Positions 18,035 to 26,427 of a DNA stretch of 64,000 nucleotides are shown here, in pieces. The DNA is from Micromonospora lupini (lineage in GTDB: Bacteria > Actinomycetota > Actinomycetes > Mycobacteriales > Micromonosporaceae), in assembly GCF_026342015.1 (NCBI RefSeq), contig NZ_JAPENL010000002.1, positions 1,679,001 to 1,743,000 of the forward strand, written 5' to 3'. The notes beneath the pieces are model-generated. The model ran no database searches. It saw nothing but the letters and a program-made list of their open reading frames with translations, and was not told where the DNA came from. Made by a program: the position numbers and the translations under genes. Position 1 is the stretch's first letter, and each line of letters opens with the position of its first letter.

Positions 18035-18589
18035 GTGTCCGTCTTCACCGAGCACACAGCCGAAACCGCACCCGCCGCCGCCCGTCGGACCGTCGAGGGG
18101 GTGCAGGGCCGGTTCGGCTGGCTGCCAACCGGGGTGGCGCTGATGGCCGAGTCACCACAACTGCTCACCGGCTTCTTCACCGCAAACGCGGGGTTCGAGC
18201 AGACCGATCTCACCCCGCTGGAGCGGGAGGTGGTCGTCCTCGCCGTCGCCACCACCTACGAGTGCCACGTCTGCGTCGCCCTGCACACCGGCACGCTCAC
18301 CCGACTCGGTGCGAGCACCGAGCTGATCACCGCGCTGCGTTCCGCGACCGAGCTGCCCGAACCACGGCTGGAGGCGCTTCGCCGGTTCACGCTGGCCGTC
18401 CTGGAGCACCGGGGGGCGGTGCCCGACGACCAGTTGGACGACTTCCTGGCCGCCGGCTATCAGACCCGGCACGCGCTGGACGTGGTGCTCGGCGTCGGGG
18501 CGTACACCATCTCGACCTTCGCCAACCGACTCACCCGCGCGCCGCTCGACCCGCCACTTGCCGCCCACGCCTGGACGCCCGCCTCCTGA
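18035..18589 (+). CDS. AhpD-like carboxymuconolactone decarboxylase family protein
   Basis: The 184-residue protein has the AhpD-type redox centre ECHVCVALHTG (Glu76, Cys77, Cys80, His84), so it is likely a peroxidase-associated thiol oxidoreductase rather than a true decarboxylase. The start is the GTG at 18035 with a GCAGG-like site. It is transcribed divergently from the MarR gene behind the promoter at 17931-17959. Induction by peroxide or an electrophile is a reasonable guess. It ends 16 bases from the convergent hydrolase gene. Confidence 0.85.
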   Translation: MSVFTEHTAETAPAAARRTVEGVQGRFGWLPTGVALMAESPQLLTGFFTANAGFEQTDLTPLEREVVVLAVATTYECHVCVALHTGTLTRLGASTELITALRSATELPEPRLEALRRFTLAVLEHRGAVPDDQLDDFLAAGYQTRHALDVVLGVGAYTISTFANRLTRAPLDPPLAAHAWTPAS

Positions 18590-18605
18590 CGCGGATGGTG
18601 CAGGG

Positions 18606-19481
18606 TCAGGTCGCCTGCAGGAAGTCGCGCAGCAGGGCGAGCATCTCGTCCGGGCGCTCCTCGTACAGCCAGTGCCCGCAGTCCTCGACCACCTCGCCGC
18701 GGACCGTGTCCGCGTACCGGCGAACCTGTTCGGCGACCTGTCCACCGAGGCTGGCCGCTGCGCCGACGGCAAGTACCGGCATCGTCAGCTTCGTCGACAG
18801 GTGCTCGGCGTTGTCGGCGATGTCCTGCTCGAACGCCCGGAAGTAGGCGAAGCTGGCCCGCAGATGCGCCGGGTCGCGCAGGTGGCTGGCGAACTCCTCG
18901 ATGTCGGGCGCGGCGATGCTGCCCTTGCGCACCATCAGCGCGTCGGTGAACCGGTCCACCCAGAGCGACTCCCGCCCACTGACCAGGTCCTCCGGGAGCC
19001 CGTTGCCGAGGGAGAAGAAGCCGAAGTTCCACACCCCGGGCCCGGCCTGGGTGAGCGCGGGGAAGGTGTAGATGCTCTCGTCGGGGATCGGCGCCTCGCT
19101 GAGCACCAGTCGAATCACGCGCTGCGGATGGGCGGCGGCGTACGCGTACGCCACCATGGTCCCCAGGTCGTGCCCGACCAGCCGGAGGTCACCGACCAGG
19201 CCGAGCTGGTCGAGCAGGCCGTGCAGGTCGGCGGCGACGGTCTTCTTGTCGTACCCGCCGGGCGGGGCGTCGCTGTCCCCGAACCCGCGCAGGTCGGGTG
19301 CGACCACGTCGAAGGAGCGTCCCAGCTCGGGCAGCAGGTGCCGCCACATGTGCCAGCACTGCGGGTAGCCGTGCAGCAGCACCAGTGGCGGGCCACTGCC
19401 GCCCCGGACGTAGTTCATGCTGATCTGGCCGACCCGCGCCCGCTGCTCGGTGAACCCCGCGGGAACCCGCTCCGCGCCCAT
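18606..19481 (-). CDS. Alpha/beta hydrolase (epoxide hydrolase/haloalkane dehalogenase-like)
   Basis: The 291-residue protein shows the oxyanion HGYPQ motif, an aspartate nucleophile (Asp105 in VGHDLGT) and a catalytic His near the end (His270 in DCGHWLYEERP). An Asp nucleophile rather than Ser fits the epoxide hydrolase, dehalogenase or fluoroacetate dehalogenase branch. YPQCWHMW matches the epoxide hydrolase/fluoroacetate dehalogenase type. The substrate is unknown. It has no signal peptide. Confidence 0.88.
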   Translation of the reverse strand: MGAERVPAGFTEQRARVGQISMNYVRGGSGPPLVLLHGYPQCWHMWRHLLPELGRSFDVVAPDLRGFGDSDAPPGGYDKKTVAADLHGLLDQLGLVGDLRLVGHDLGTMVAYAYAAAHPQRVIRLVLSEAPIPDESIYTFPALTQAGPGVWNFGFFSLGNGLPEDLVSGRESLWVDRFTDALMVRKGSIAAPDIEEFASHLRDPAHLRASFAYFRAFEQDIADNAEHLSTKLTMPVLAVGAAASLGGQVAEQVRRYADTVRGEVVEDCGHWLYEERPDEMLALLRDFLQAT

Positions 19482-19677
19482 CGCCGCCTCCGTCCGCCGG
19501 TTGCCCGGCTACCCGCTCAACCGCCCGCCATGCCCGCAGGGTGCGGGCGGTACGGCCGGACTGCCGCTCGCGTTACCGCAATATGGGCGTCGAAGGGTGA
19601 CGCAGCGTCGGGCACTAGCTACCGTGCGGCAAGTGGGTCGCGTGTGACCCGACGTTCGCGGCGGAAGGTGGTGCGCA

Positions 19678-20484
19678 GTGACCTCAGTGGTGTCCACGGC
19701 GACGCTTATCCGGGAGCAGCTCCGACGGTCGCGGCTCGCGGCCGGGCTGAGTCAGGAGGAGTACGGAAAGAAGGCGCACTATTCACCGTCCATGGTGTCC
19801 TCGGTCGAGCTGGGCCACACGGTGCCCAACGAGGCGTATCTGAAGCGGGCCGACGAGGTGCTCGACACGGGTGGCCTGCTGACCTCGCTGCGAGATCTGG
19901 GTCGGCGCGACAGGGAGCCGGTGTGGTTCCGCCCCTGGCTGGAGGTCGAGCGGGTCGCCACCCAGTTGCGCTGCTTCGGGGCGACGATGATCCCCGGGTT
20001 GTTGCAGACCGCCGACTACGCCCGTGCGGTGTTCCAGCTCGACCTGGGTCTCACCGCCGAACGAGTGGAGGAGTTGGTGGCCGCCCGGCTGGAGCGGCAG
20101 GCGATCCTCGACCGGGAGCATCCGCCGCAGCTCACCGCCGTGATCGACGAGGCCGCGTTGCAGCGCTTCGCGGAGGGCTGCGCGGGCGTGCTGGCCGATC
20201 AGCTGCGGCACCTGGTGGCGTGCGCCCGCCGTCCGCACATCCGGGTGCACGTGCTGCCGCAGCAGGTTGGGTTGCACGCCGGCCTGTTCGGGCCGTTCAT
20301 CCTGGGCCGCACCACCGACGGCAGTTGGCTCGGCTTCCTCGACAACCAGACCGGCGGCACCGCCGTGGACGACATCTTCGAGGTGGCGACCCTGCTCGGA
20401 AGGTGGGAGAGTCTGCGCAGTGACGCGCTGCCCCGGCAGCAGTCCATCGACCTGCTCGAGGAGATCGTGAAGCCATGGATCTGA
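19678..20484 (+). CDS. XRE-family regulator with DUF5753-type C-terminus
   Basis: The 268-residue protein has an N-terminal helix-turn-helix (LIREQLRRSRLAAGLSQEEYG... MVSSVELG, residues 8-60) and a C-terminal domain typical of DUF5753 regulators (MIPGLLQTADYARAV; VHVLPQQVGLHAGLFGPF). The GTG start at 19678 follows GGAAGG. It overlaps the downstream DUF397 gene by 10 bases. This pairing is characteristic of streptomycetes and relatives, where such units modulate development or antibiotic production. Confidence 0.92.
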   Translation: MTSVVSTATLIREQLRRSRLAAGLSQEEYGKKAHYSPSMVSSVELGHTVPNEAYLKRADEVLDTGGLLTSLRDLGRRDREPVWFRPWLEVERVATQLRCFGATMIPGLLQTADYARAVFQLDLGLTAERVEELVAARLERQAILDREHPPQLTAVIDEAALQRFAEGCAGVLADQLRHLVACARRPHIRVHVLPQQVGLHAGLFGPFILGRTTDGSWLGFLDNQTGGTAVDDIFEVATLLGRWESLRSDALPRQQSIDLLEEIVKPWI

Positions 20485-20663
20485 CCGGAGCCCGCTGGCA
20501 CAAGTCCACCCGGAGCGGCAACGACGCCGGCGCGTGCGTCGAGGTCGCCGACAACCTGCCCGGCCGGGTGCACGTCCGCGATTCCAAGGACCGCGACGGC
20601 GGCCTGTTGACCTTCACACCGGCCGCGTGGCGGGCTTTCGTCGAGCTGGCCCGCACCCACTGA
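20475..20663 (+). CDS. DUF397 small partner protein
   Basis: A 62-residue protein of the DUF397 family: W-K-S-x-S-G-N near the start (WHKSTRSGNDAGACVEVAD), VRDSKDRDG in the middle, and FTPAAWRAFV near the end. It overlaps the XRE regulator gene and is almost certainly co-expressed with it. Family members bind or antagonise their XRE partner; the relation has been likened to a toxin-antitoxin unit. Confidence 0.92.
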   Translation: MDLTGARWHKSTRSGNDAGACVEVADNLPGRVHVRDSKDRDGGLLTFTPAAWRAFVELARTH

Positions 20664-20828
20664 CCCGCTGCTGACCCCTGGCCCGCACGGACTGACCCGC
20701 CACTGGGCGCGCGTGCCGGCGACCCATGGTCCGTCTACCAGCGCCTGATCGCGCTGACCGCGACGAGCGCCAGGTCCACCCACGCTCGGAGCGTCCGTGA
20801 CCGACAGGCGGGTGGTCAGTGCTCGTCG

Positions 20829-20910
20829 CCAAGATCCGCGCAACATCAGGGATGTTGGTGTCTCCACCGTGTCGGAGGCAGCAACATCCGGGAAGTTGCG
20901 CGGATCTTGG
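20829..20910. repeat. Long inverted repeat, 29-bp arms (family B)
   Basis: Arms 20829-20857 and 20882-20910 are inverse copies with 3 mismatches in 29 bases; the outer 16 (CCAAGATCCGCGCAAC) are perfect. The 24-base loop contains a further small hairpin (CTCC/GGAG). It lies 166 bases past the DUF397 stop and directly before a G+C tract. It could be a terminator, but its length and imperfect interior look like a REP or MITE-like element. Confidence 0.75.
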
Positions 20911-21073
20911 GCGCGGGGCGCGGGGCGCCGGGGCGCGGGGCGCCGGAGCGCGGGGCGCCGGAGCGCGGGGCGCCGGAGCGCGGGGCGCCGGAGCGCGGGG
21001 CGCCGGGGCGCGGGGCGCGGGGCGCGGCGCGGCGCGGGGCGCGGGGCGCGGGGCGGGGCGCGGGGCGCGGGGC
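20911..21073. repeat. Almost pure G+C tract with 15-bp tandem unit
   Basis: About 160 bases are G or C with only four A and no T. The core is a 15-base unit, CGCCGGAGCGCGGGG, in about five copies, flanked by GGGGCGC and CGCGG runs. It has no stop codon in several frames, so open frames run through it by chance. I see no gene here. Confidence 0.9.
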
Positions 21074-21142
21074 AACGGCCGTCGCGGGTGTCACAGCACC
21101 CGCTGTGGGCCGCCTCGGACCCGGTGCGGGAGACTGGGCGAC

Positions 21143-22603
21143 ATGGCGGCTCGTGGCTTCCCGTACACCGATCTCAAGGACTTTCTCGCGGCGCTGGAGC
21201 GCGCGGGGGAGCTGCGGCGGGTCGACGTCCCCGTCGACCCGACCCTGGAGATCAGCGAGGTCGTCACCCGCACGGTGCGCGCCGGCGGGCCGGCGCTGCT
21301 CTTCGAGCACCCCACCCGGGGCGAGATGCCGCTGGCGATCAACCTGTTCGGCACCGAGAAGCGGATGGCGATGGCCCTCGGCGTCGATTCGCTCGACGAG
21401 ATCGGCGCCCGGATCGGCGCGCTGATCAAGCCCGAGCTGCCGGTCGGCTGGTCGGGCATCCGCGAGGGGCTCGGCAAGGTCATGCAGCTCAAGTCGGTGC
21501 CGCCGCGCAAGGTGAAGACCGCGCCCTGCCAGGAGGTCGTCTACCGCGGTGACGACGTCGACCTGAACCGGCTGCCGGGATTGCAGGTCTGGCCCGACGA
21601 CGGGGGCATCTTCCACAACTACGGGCTGACCCACACGAAGCACCCGGAGACCGGCAAGCGCAACCTGGGCCTCTACCGGCTCCAGCAGCACGGCCGCAAC
21701 ACCCTGGGCATGCACTGGCAGATCCACAAGGACTCGACAGCACACCACGCGGTCGCCGAGCGGCTCGGGCAGCGCCTGCCGGTCGCGGTCGCGATCGGTT
21801 GCGACCCGGTCGTCTCGTACGCGGCAAGCGCGCCGCTGCCCGGCGACATCGACGAGTACCTGTTCGCGGGGTTCCTGCGCGGCGAGCGGGTGGAGATGGT
21901 CGACTGCCTGACCGTCCCGTTGCAGGTGCCGGCGCACGCGCAGATCGTGCTGGAGGGCTACCTGGAGCCCGGCGAGCGGCTGCCCGAGGGGCCGTTCGGC
22001 GACCACACCGGCTTCTACACCCCGGTCGAACCGTTCCCCGTGCTGCACATCGAGGCGATGACCATGCAGCGCAACCCCGTCTACCACTCGATCGTCACCT
22101 CCAAGCCGCCGCAGGAGGACCACGGCCTCGGCAAGGCCACCGAGCGGATCTTCCAGCCGCTGCTCAAGCTGATGATCCCGGACATCGTCGACTACGACCT
22201 GCCGGCCGCCGGGGTGTTCCACAACTGCGCGATCGTGTCGATCCGGAAGCGCTACCCGAAGCACGCGCAGAAGGTGATGAACGCGATCTGGGGCGCACAC
22301 CTCATGTCGCTCACCAAGTTGATCGTGATCGTCGACGAGGACTGCGACGTGCACGACTACAACGAGGTCGCCTTCCGGGCGTTCGGCAACGTCGACTACG
22401 CCCGCGACCTGCTGCTCACCGAGGGGCCGGTGGACCACCTCGACCACTCGTCGTACCAGCAGTTCTGGGGCGGCAAGGCCGGCGTCGACGCGACCCGCAA
22501 GCTGCCCACCGAGGGCTACACCCGCGGTTGGCCGGAGGAGATGAGCATGGCACCGGAGGTCACGGCCCTTGTCGACAAGCGCTGGAAGGAGTACGGAATC
22601 TGA
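21143..22603 (+). CDS. mqnL: UbiD-family decarboxylase (menaquinone-type)
   Basis: The 486-residue UbiD-family enzyme uses prenylated FMN to remove an aromatic carboxylate. The start is the ATG at 21143; upstream in-frame sequence is only the G+C tract and does not belong to the protein. Family marks are the N-terminal FLAALERAGELRRV, DLNRLPGLQVWPDDGG, the EGPFGDHTGFY segment and EDCDVHDYNEV. The stop overlaps the UbiA-type gene (TGATG), and a UbiX-type gene lies 2 kb on. With mqnA, mqnC and mqnE in the same window, decarboxylation of the prenylated naphthoate in the futalosine route is the likely role. The symbol follows the actinobacterial futalosine usage and is an inference. Confidence 0.88.
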   Translation: MAARGFPYTDLKDFLAALERAGELRRVDVPVDPTLEISEVVTRTVRAGGPALLFEHPTRGEMPLAINLFGTEKRMAMALGVDSLDEIGARIGALIKPELPVGWSGIREGLGKVMQLKSVPPRKVKTAPCQEVVYRGDDVDLNRLPGLQVWPDDGGIFHNYGLTHTKHPETGKRNLGLYRLQQHGRNTLGMHWQIHKDSTAHHAVAERLGQRLPVAVAIGCDPVVSYAASAPLPGDIDEYLFAGFLRGERVEMVDCLTVPLQVPAHAQIVLEGYLEPGERLPEGPFGDHTGFYTPVEPFPVLHIEAMTMQRNPVYHSIVTSKPPQEDHGLGKATERIFQPLLKLMIPDIVDYDLPAAGVFHNCAIVSIRKRYPKHAQKVMNAIWGAHLMSLTKLIVIVDEDCDVHDYNEVAFRAFGNVDYARDLLLTEGPVDHLDHSSYQQFWGGKAGVDATRKLPTEGYTRGWPEEMSMAPEVTALVDKRWKEYGI

Positions 22604-23514
22604 TGGCCGTCCTCGACGCACCAGTGCAGAAGCCGAGCCGGGTCAAGTCCTTCCTCAAGCTCGTCGCGATCGAGCACTCCGTGTTCGCGTTGCCGTTCGC
22701 CTACCTCTCGGCCCTGACCGCCATGCAGGTCAACGGCGGCCATGTGCGGTGGCTCGACCTGCTGCTGATCACCGTGGCGATGGTCGGGGCGCGGACGTTC
22801 GCGATGGCCGCCAACCGGATCCTCGACAGGCGCATCGACGCGCGGAACCCGCGTACCGCCGGACGGGAACTGGTCACCGGGGCGGTGAGCGTGCGGACGG
22901 CCTGGACCGGCGCGGCCGTCGCGCTTGTGGTCTTCCTCGCCGCCGCCGCGCTGCTCAACCCGCTCTGCCTGGTGCTGGCGCCGCTCGCCGTGGTGCCGCT
23001 CGTCGTCTACCCGTACGGCAAGCGGTTCACCAACTGGCCGCACGCCATCCTCGCGATCGCCCAGGCGGTCGGCCCGGTCGGCGCCTGGCTGGCGGTCACC
23101 GGCACCCTGGGCGGCTCGTGGCCGGCCTGGCTGCTCGGCGCGGCGGTCGGCCTGTGGATCGGCGGCTTCGACCTCATCTACGCCTGCCAGGACTCCGAGA
23201 TCGACCAGGAGATCGGCGTGCACAGCGTGCCCGCCCGGTACGGCAGGCGCTTCGCCCTGCACGCCTCCACAGTCGCGCACGTGGTGACGTTCGGGCTGTT
23301 CATCTGGTTCGGCGCGCTGATCGGGTTCGGCTGGCTCTGGTGGATCGGGCTGGCGTTGACGGCTGTCGCGTTCGCCTACCAGCACCTGGTGGTCAGCCCG
23401 ACCGACCTCAGCAAGGTCAACCGGGCGTTCTTCACGGCCAACGGCTTCGTCGGCATCGCGCTGTTCGTGTTCGCCCTGCTCGACCTGGTGATCCGCCTCG
23501 ACCTGCGTCCGTAG
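22603..23514 (+). CDS. mqnP: UbiA-family prenyltransferase (menaquinone, MqnP-type)
   Basis: The 303-residue membrane prenyltransferase has the two aspartate-rich motifs that bind magnesium and prenyl diphosphate: NRILDRRIDARNPRT (about residues 67-81) and DLIYACQDSEIDQE (about 188-201). About eight or nine membrane segments. It should attach the isoprenoid chain to the naphthoate core. The start ATG overlaps the UbiD stop by one base, so the two are translationally coupled. The assignment to menaquinone rather than another quinone rests on the neighbouring UbiD gene and the mqn genes elsewhere in the window. Confidence 0.9.
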   Translation: MAVLDAPVQKPSRVKSFLKLVAIEHSVFALPFAYLSALTAMQVNGGHVRWLDLLLITVAMVGARTFAMAANRILDRRIDARNPRTAGRELVTGAVSVRTAWTGAAVALVVFLAAAALLNPLCLVLAPLAVVPLVVYPYGKRFTNWPHAILAIAQAVGPVGAWLAVTGTLGGSWPAWLLGAAVGLWIGGFDLIYACQDSEIDQEIGVHSVPARYGRRFALHASTVAHVVTFGLFIWFGALIGFGWLWWIGLALTAVAFAYQHLVVSPTDLSKVNRAFFTANGFVGIALFVFALLDLVIRLDLRP

Positions 23515-23525
23515 GGCCGGCCGCC

Positions 23526-24488
23526 CTAGGCGTTGGTCGGGTAGCGGGCGCTCTCCAACGTCCAGTCGATGGTGCCGCGCACCGCGTACGCGACCCCGTC
23601 GAGATGGTCGGTGACCGCCTCGTCCAGCGCCGGCCCGAACGACGGCACGCTGGCGCGGAGCGCCTCGAACTGACGCATCGACTCCCGCCAGCGCCCGGCC
23701 ACCCGGTCGACCGCCTCCTCCGCCGAGACGCCCCACTCGGCCTGCGTGGCCAGGACCAGGTTGTGCCCGCCCGCGGTGGCCCGGTCCCGGTCCAGTGAGG
23801 CCAGGTCGTTGTACCAGGAGAGCAGGTCGTTGCCGGTGCTCGCGACCTGCCGTAGCAGCGGATGGTGGTAGACGGGATCGGGCAGCGGTCGGCCGCTGAC
23901 GAACTCCACAAGCGGGTACGACACCTCAGCCGCCGAGGTCTCGCGCCGCAACTCGACGTACTCGCCGACGGTGGGGCGGCGGGCGGTCTCCTTGTTGACC
24001 GCCTCCCGCCAGGTGCCGTCGAGGTGCCGGGCCACCGCGTCGGCGAAGCGCAGCCGCCACCGGGCGGGCATCCGGCGGCGCGGCTCCCGCCAGGCCAGCA
24101 CCAACAGCCGCCGCAGCGGACCTGTCAAACCGCCGTGCCTGAGCCGTGGCCCGTCGTGCAGCAGTGCCAGCGTCCCGTCGCGCAGCGCCCGGATCTGCGC
24201 CGGGTCGAGCCGGTGCGGGCCGTCGCAGGCGTCGTCGACGAGGAAGAACCAGGTGAAGAGGGTTGTCAGCACCCGCAGGTCGGCTTCGCTGGCGTCCGGG
24301 TAGAGCCGCCCCGCGTACCGCGCGAAGCCTCCGCGGGCCAGCCGGCGCAGCGCGGCGTCATCAAGCGGCAGACCCAGTTCGGGAAGCAGACCGAGCAGCC
24401 ACTGCTGGACCCGGTCCGCGTGCGGTGAGAGCCGGGCAGGAATCGGGCACTCGGCGCGCAGCGCCCAGAGGACCTCGCCGGTCGTCAC
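23526..24488 (-). CDS. Class I terpene synthase
   Basis: A 320-residue terpene cyclase with the magnesium motif DDACD (Asp85-Asp89, after FFLV), the second metal motif in NSD form (Asn220, Ser224, Asp228 in GNDLLSWYND), and a terminal RY pair (Arg315-Tyr316). Together these predict an active cyclase, most likely of C15 or C10 substrates. The start is the GTG at 24488 behind GGGAGG; an in-frame ATG at 24659 is too far out. It lies on the opposite strand between the UbiA and UbiX genes, with no P450 or prenyl-diphosphate synthase beside it. The product cannot be predicted. Confidence 0.85.
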   Translation of the reverse strand: MTTGEVLWALRAECPIPARLSPHADRVQQWLLGLLPELGLPLDDAALRRLARGGFARYAGRLYPDASEADLRVLTTLFTWFFLVDDACDGPHRLDPAQIRALRDGTLALLHDGPRLRHGGLTGPLRRLLVLAWREPRRRMPARWRLRFADAVARHLDGTWREAVNKETARRPTVGEYVELRRETSAAEVSYPLVEFVSGRPLPDPVYHHPLLRQVASTGNDLLSWYNDLASLDRDRATAGGHNLVLATQAEWGVSAEEAVDRVAGRWRESMRQFEALRASVPSFGPALDEAVTDHLDGVAYAVRGTIDWTLESARYPTNA

Positions 24489-24646
24489 CCTGCCTCCCGC
24501 GCGATCTGCTCCCGGTGCGAACCGCCAGCGGCAGCATGTCAGGTCGCCGGGACAGGCAGGTGCCCGCCCGGACATCTCGGACCGCCCCGTCGACGGATCG
24601 CGGGGGTGCCCACCGGCGCGCGACGCCGACCAGGCAGGCTGAAGGT

Positions 24647-25276
24647 ATGCGGGAACCATGGGTGGTCGGGGTCTCCGGAGCCTCCGGCACGCCGTACGCG
24701 GCTGCCGTCGTCGGCGGGCTGCTCGACGCGGGCGAGCCGGTGGACCTCATCGTGTCCCGGGCGGCACGGCTCACCGTGCTCGACGAGACCGGCCGACCGT
24801 TCCGCGACGCGCACTGGGCCGAGGACCTCGCGGCCTGGCTCGACCGGGACCTGACCGACGCGGACGTACGGCACTGGCCGGCGGGCGACCTGGCGGCCGG
24901 GCCCAGCAGCGGCTCCTACCGGGTACGCGGAATGGCAGTGGTACCCGCGAGCACGGCGGCATGCGCGGGCATCGCGATCGGGCTCTCCAAGGATCTGCTG
25001 CAACGCGCCGCCGAGGTCAACCTCAAGGAGCGCCGACCGGTGGTGGTGGTGCCCCGGGAGACCCCGGTGACCCGCAGCCACCTGGAACATCTCATCGCGT
25101 TGCACGACGCCGGTGCGGTGGTGCTGCCGGCCAGCCCAGGCTTCTACGGCGCGGGCGCGGCAGCCAGCGCGCAGCAGCTCGTCGACTTCGTGGCCGGCAA
25201 GGTGCTTGACGCGCTCGGCGTGCCACACACCCTGTTCCGCCGGTGGTCCGGCCAGCTCGGCGCCGCCCGGAGCTGA
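24647..25276 (+). CDS. ubiX: UbiX-family flavin prenyltransferase
   Basis: A 209-residue flavin prenyltransferase that makes the prenyl-FMN cofactor needed by UbiD enzymes. The N-terminal GVSGASGTPYAAAVV is the FMN-binding loop; VVPASTAACAGIAIG and VVVPRETP are the other family blocks. The start ATG at 24647 follows GAAGGT. It is separated from the UbiD/UbiA pair by the oppositely oriented terpene synthase but probably serves the UbiD enzyme. A hairpin at 25331-25356 follows. Confidence 0.93.
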   Translation: MREPWVVGVSGASGTPYAAAVVGGLLDAGEPVDLIVSRAARLTVLDETGRPFRDAHWAEDLAAWLDRDLTDADVRHWPAGDLAAGPSSGSYRVRGMAVVPASTAACAGIAIGLSKDLLQRAAEVNLKERRPVVVVPRETPVTRSHLEHLIALHDAGAVVLPASPGFYGAGAAASAQQLVDFVAGKVLDALGVPHTLFRRWSGQLGAARS

Positions 25277-25330
25277 GCCGTCGGCTCAGCCCGTGCTGCA
25301 GTGCCGTCCGGTGGATCGTCGCAGCGGGAC

Positions 25331-25356
25331 GCGGACCGGACTGATGTCCGGTCCGC
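25331..25356. terminator. Perfect 11-bp hairpin between convergent ubiX and bldC
   Basis: GCGGACCGGAC, a 4-base loop (25342-25345) and the exact complement. It lies between convergent gene ends 25276 and 25377 and can serve both. Confidence 0.75.
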
Positions 25357-25376
25357 CTGACGTTGTCCGCACCAGT

Positions 25377-25643
25377 TCAGTACATGCCGGCGTTGGCCGG
25401 ACCCGGCCCGGTGGAGGCTGCCGGACCCACGTTGCGTGGCTTTCCGACCTCATCCACCTCGTCCAGCATGCCCTCCCCCTCAAGCAGGGCCCGCACCTCG
25501 GATTCCCGAAACCGGCGATGCCCGCCTGGAGTCCGGATGCTTCCTATCCGGCCGGCCGCCGCCCATCTCGTCACAGTTTTCGGGTCCACCCGAAACAGCG
25601 CGGCGACCTCACCCGGTGTCAGCAGGCGATCTCCAGTGTCCAC
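25377..25643 (-). CDS. bldC: BldC-like MerR-type DNA-binding protein
   Basis: A small (88-residue) protein that is mostly one winged helix: LLTPGEVAALFRVDPKTVTRW and SIRTPGGHRRFRESEVRALL, very close to the known BldC core. BldC binds direct repeats and controls the timing of development. The start is the GTG at 25643 after GAGGAGGGGG; the upstream in-frame ATG at 25733 gives an unlikely extension. It has a longer C-terminal tail (about 25 residues) than the short streptomycete form. It diverges from the Lrp gene across an A+T-richer region. Confidence 0.9.
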   Translation of the reverse strand: MDTGDRLLTPGEVAALFRVDPKTVTRWAAAGRIGSIRTPGGHRRFRESEVRALLEGEGMLDEVDEVGKPRNVGPAASTGPGPANAGMY

Positions 25644-25912
25644 AGCCCCCTCCTCGCGTCGACGAAGCCCCTGGCTGAACACACTGCCCCCGGCTGGTGC
25701 GAGCCCAGAGCCGTCATGAGGGACGTATGGCAATTACAGCACCAGGGACCTGGCCTGTCCGCCAAACGCGAAAAATGCACTGACTGGGAAGTTAGTAAAT
25801 GGTACTGGTGCAACCCCTACCTAGACCGTCAGTTTATGAACAGTTACTCACTGTTCTGTCCAACGGATGCCGAAGGCGTCGCGTTACGCCCAACCCGTTA
25901 AGGTCACTCTCC
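25644..25912. promoter_or_regulatory. A+T-richer divergent regulatory region of bldC and lrp
   Basis: These 269 bases are clearly lower in G+C than their surroundings, above all from 25725 to 25860, as expected for a busy promoter region. A perfect inverted repeat GAACAGT-TACTC-ACTGTTC lies at 25838-25856. A -10-like TAAGGT (25899-25904) stands 8 bases before the lrp GTG. A second small palindrome, CCAGG-GA-CCTGG, lies near 25742. I see no gene inside. Confidence 0.6.
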
Positions 25913-26371
25913 GTGGACGCCATCGACCTGAGCCTCGTCGACCTGCTGCGGAGCAACGCCCGCCTCTCGTACGCCGAGCTGGCCCGACAGGTGGGCCTCT
26001 CCGCCCCGGCCGTGCACGAGCGGGTCGGCAAGCTGGAGAGCAGCGGCGTGGTCCGGGGCTACCGGGCGGACGTGGAACCCGAGGCGATCGGGCTGGGTGT
26101 CACCGCGCTCATCGGCATCGTCGAGGACTCCGGCGCGGACTCCGACGACATGCTGGAGTCGCTGCGGGTGCTGCCCGAGATCGAGTCCTGCTACTTCATG
26201 GCCGGCGTCGAGTCGTTCCTGCTCAAGGCCCGGGTCGGCACGATCGCCGAGCTGGAGCAGCTCATCGTGCGGCTGAACCGCACCCCCGGGGTCGCCTCCA
26301 CGCGTACCGCCATCGCCCTCTCCACCAAGTGGGAGAACCGCCCCCAGGCGGTCGGCCCGGCCCCCGCCTGA
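25913..26371 (+). CDS. Lrp/AsnC-family transcriptional regulator
   Basis: The 152-residue protein has the Lrp helix-turn-helix at the N-terminus (DLLRSNARLSYAELARQVGLSAPAVHERV) and a RAM effector-binding domain after residue 60 (GVTALIGIVED; YFMAGVESFLLKARV). The start is the GTG at 25913; there is no ribosome binding site, and a TAAGGT hexamer sits 8 bases upstream, so the message may be leaderless. Lrp proteins respond to amino acids, and a sulfur amino acid enzyme lies two genes downstream, but a regulatory link is untested. Confidence 0.88.
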   Translation: MDAIDLSLVDLLRSNARLSYAELARQVGLSAPAVHERVGKLESSGVVRGYRADVEPEAIGLGVTALIGIVEDSGADSDDMLESLRVLPEIESCYFMAGVESFLLKARVGTIAELEQLIVRLNRTPGVASTRTAIALSTKWENRPQAVGPAPA

Positions 26372-26427
26372 CCCTGCTGCGCCGCGTACCCCTGGTGTGG
26401 TCCGGCGCGCGGCGGTAGCGTGCGCCG

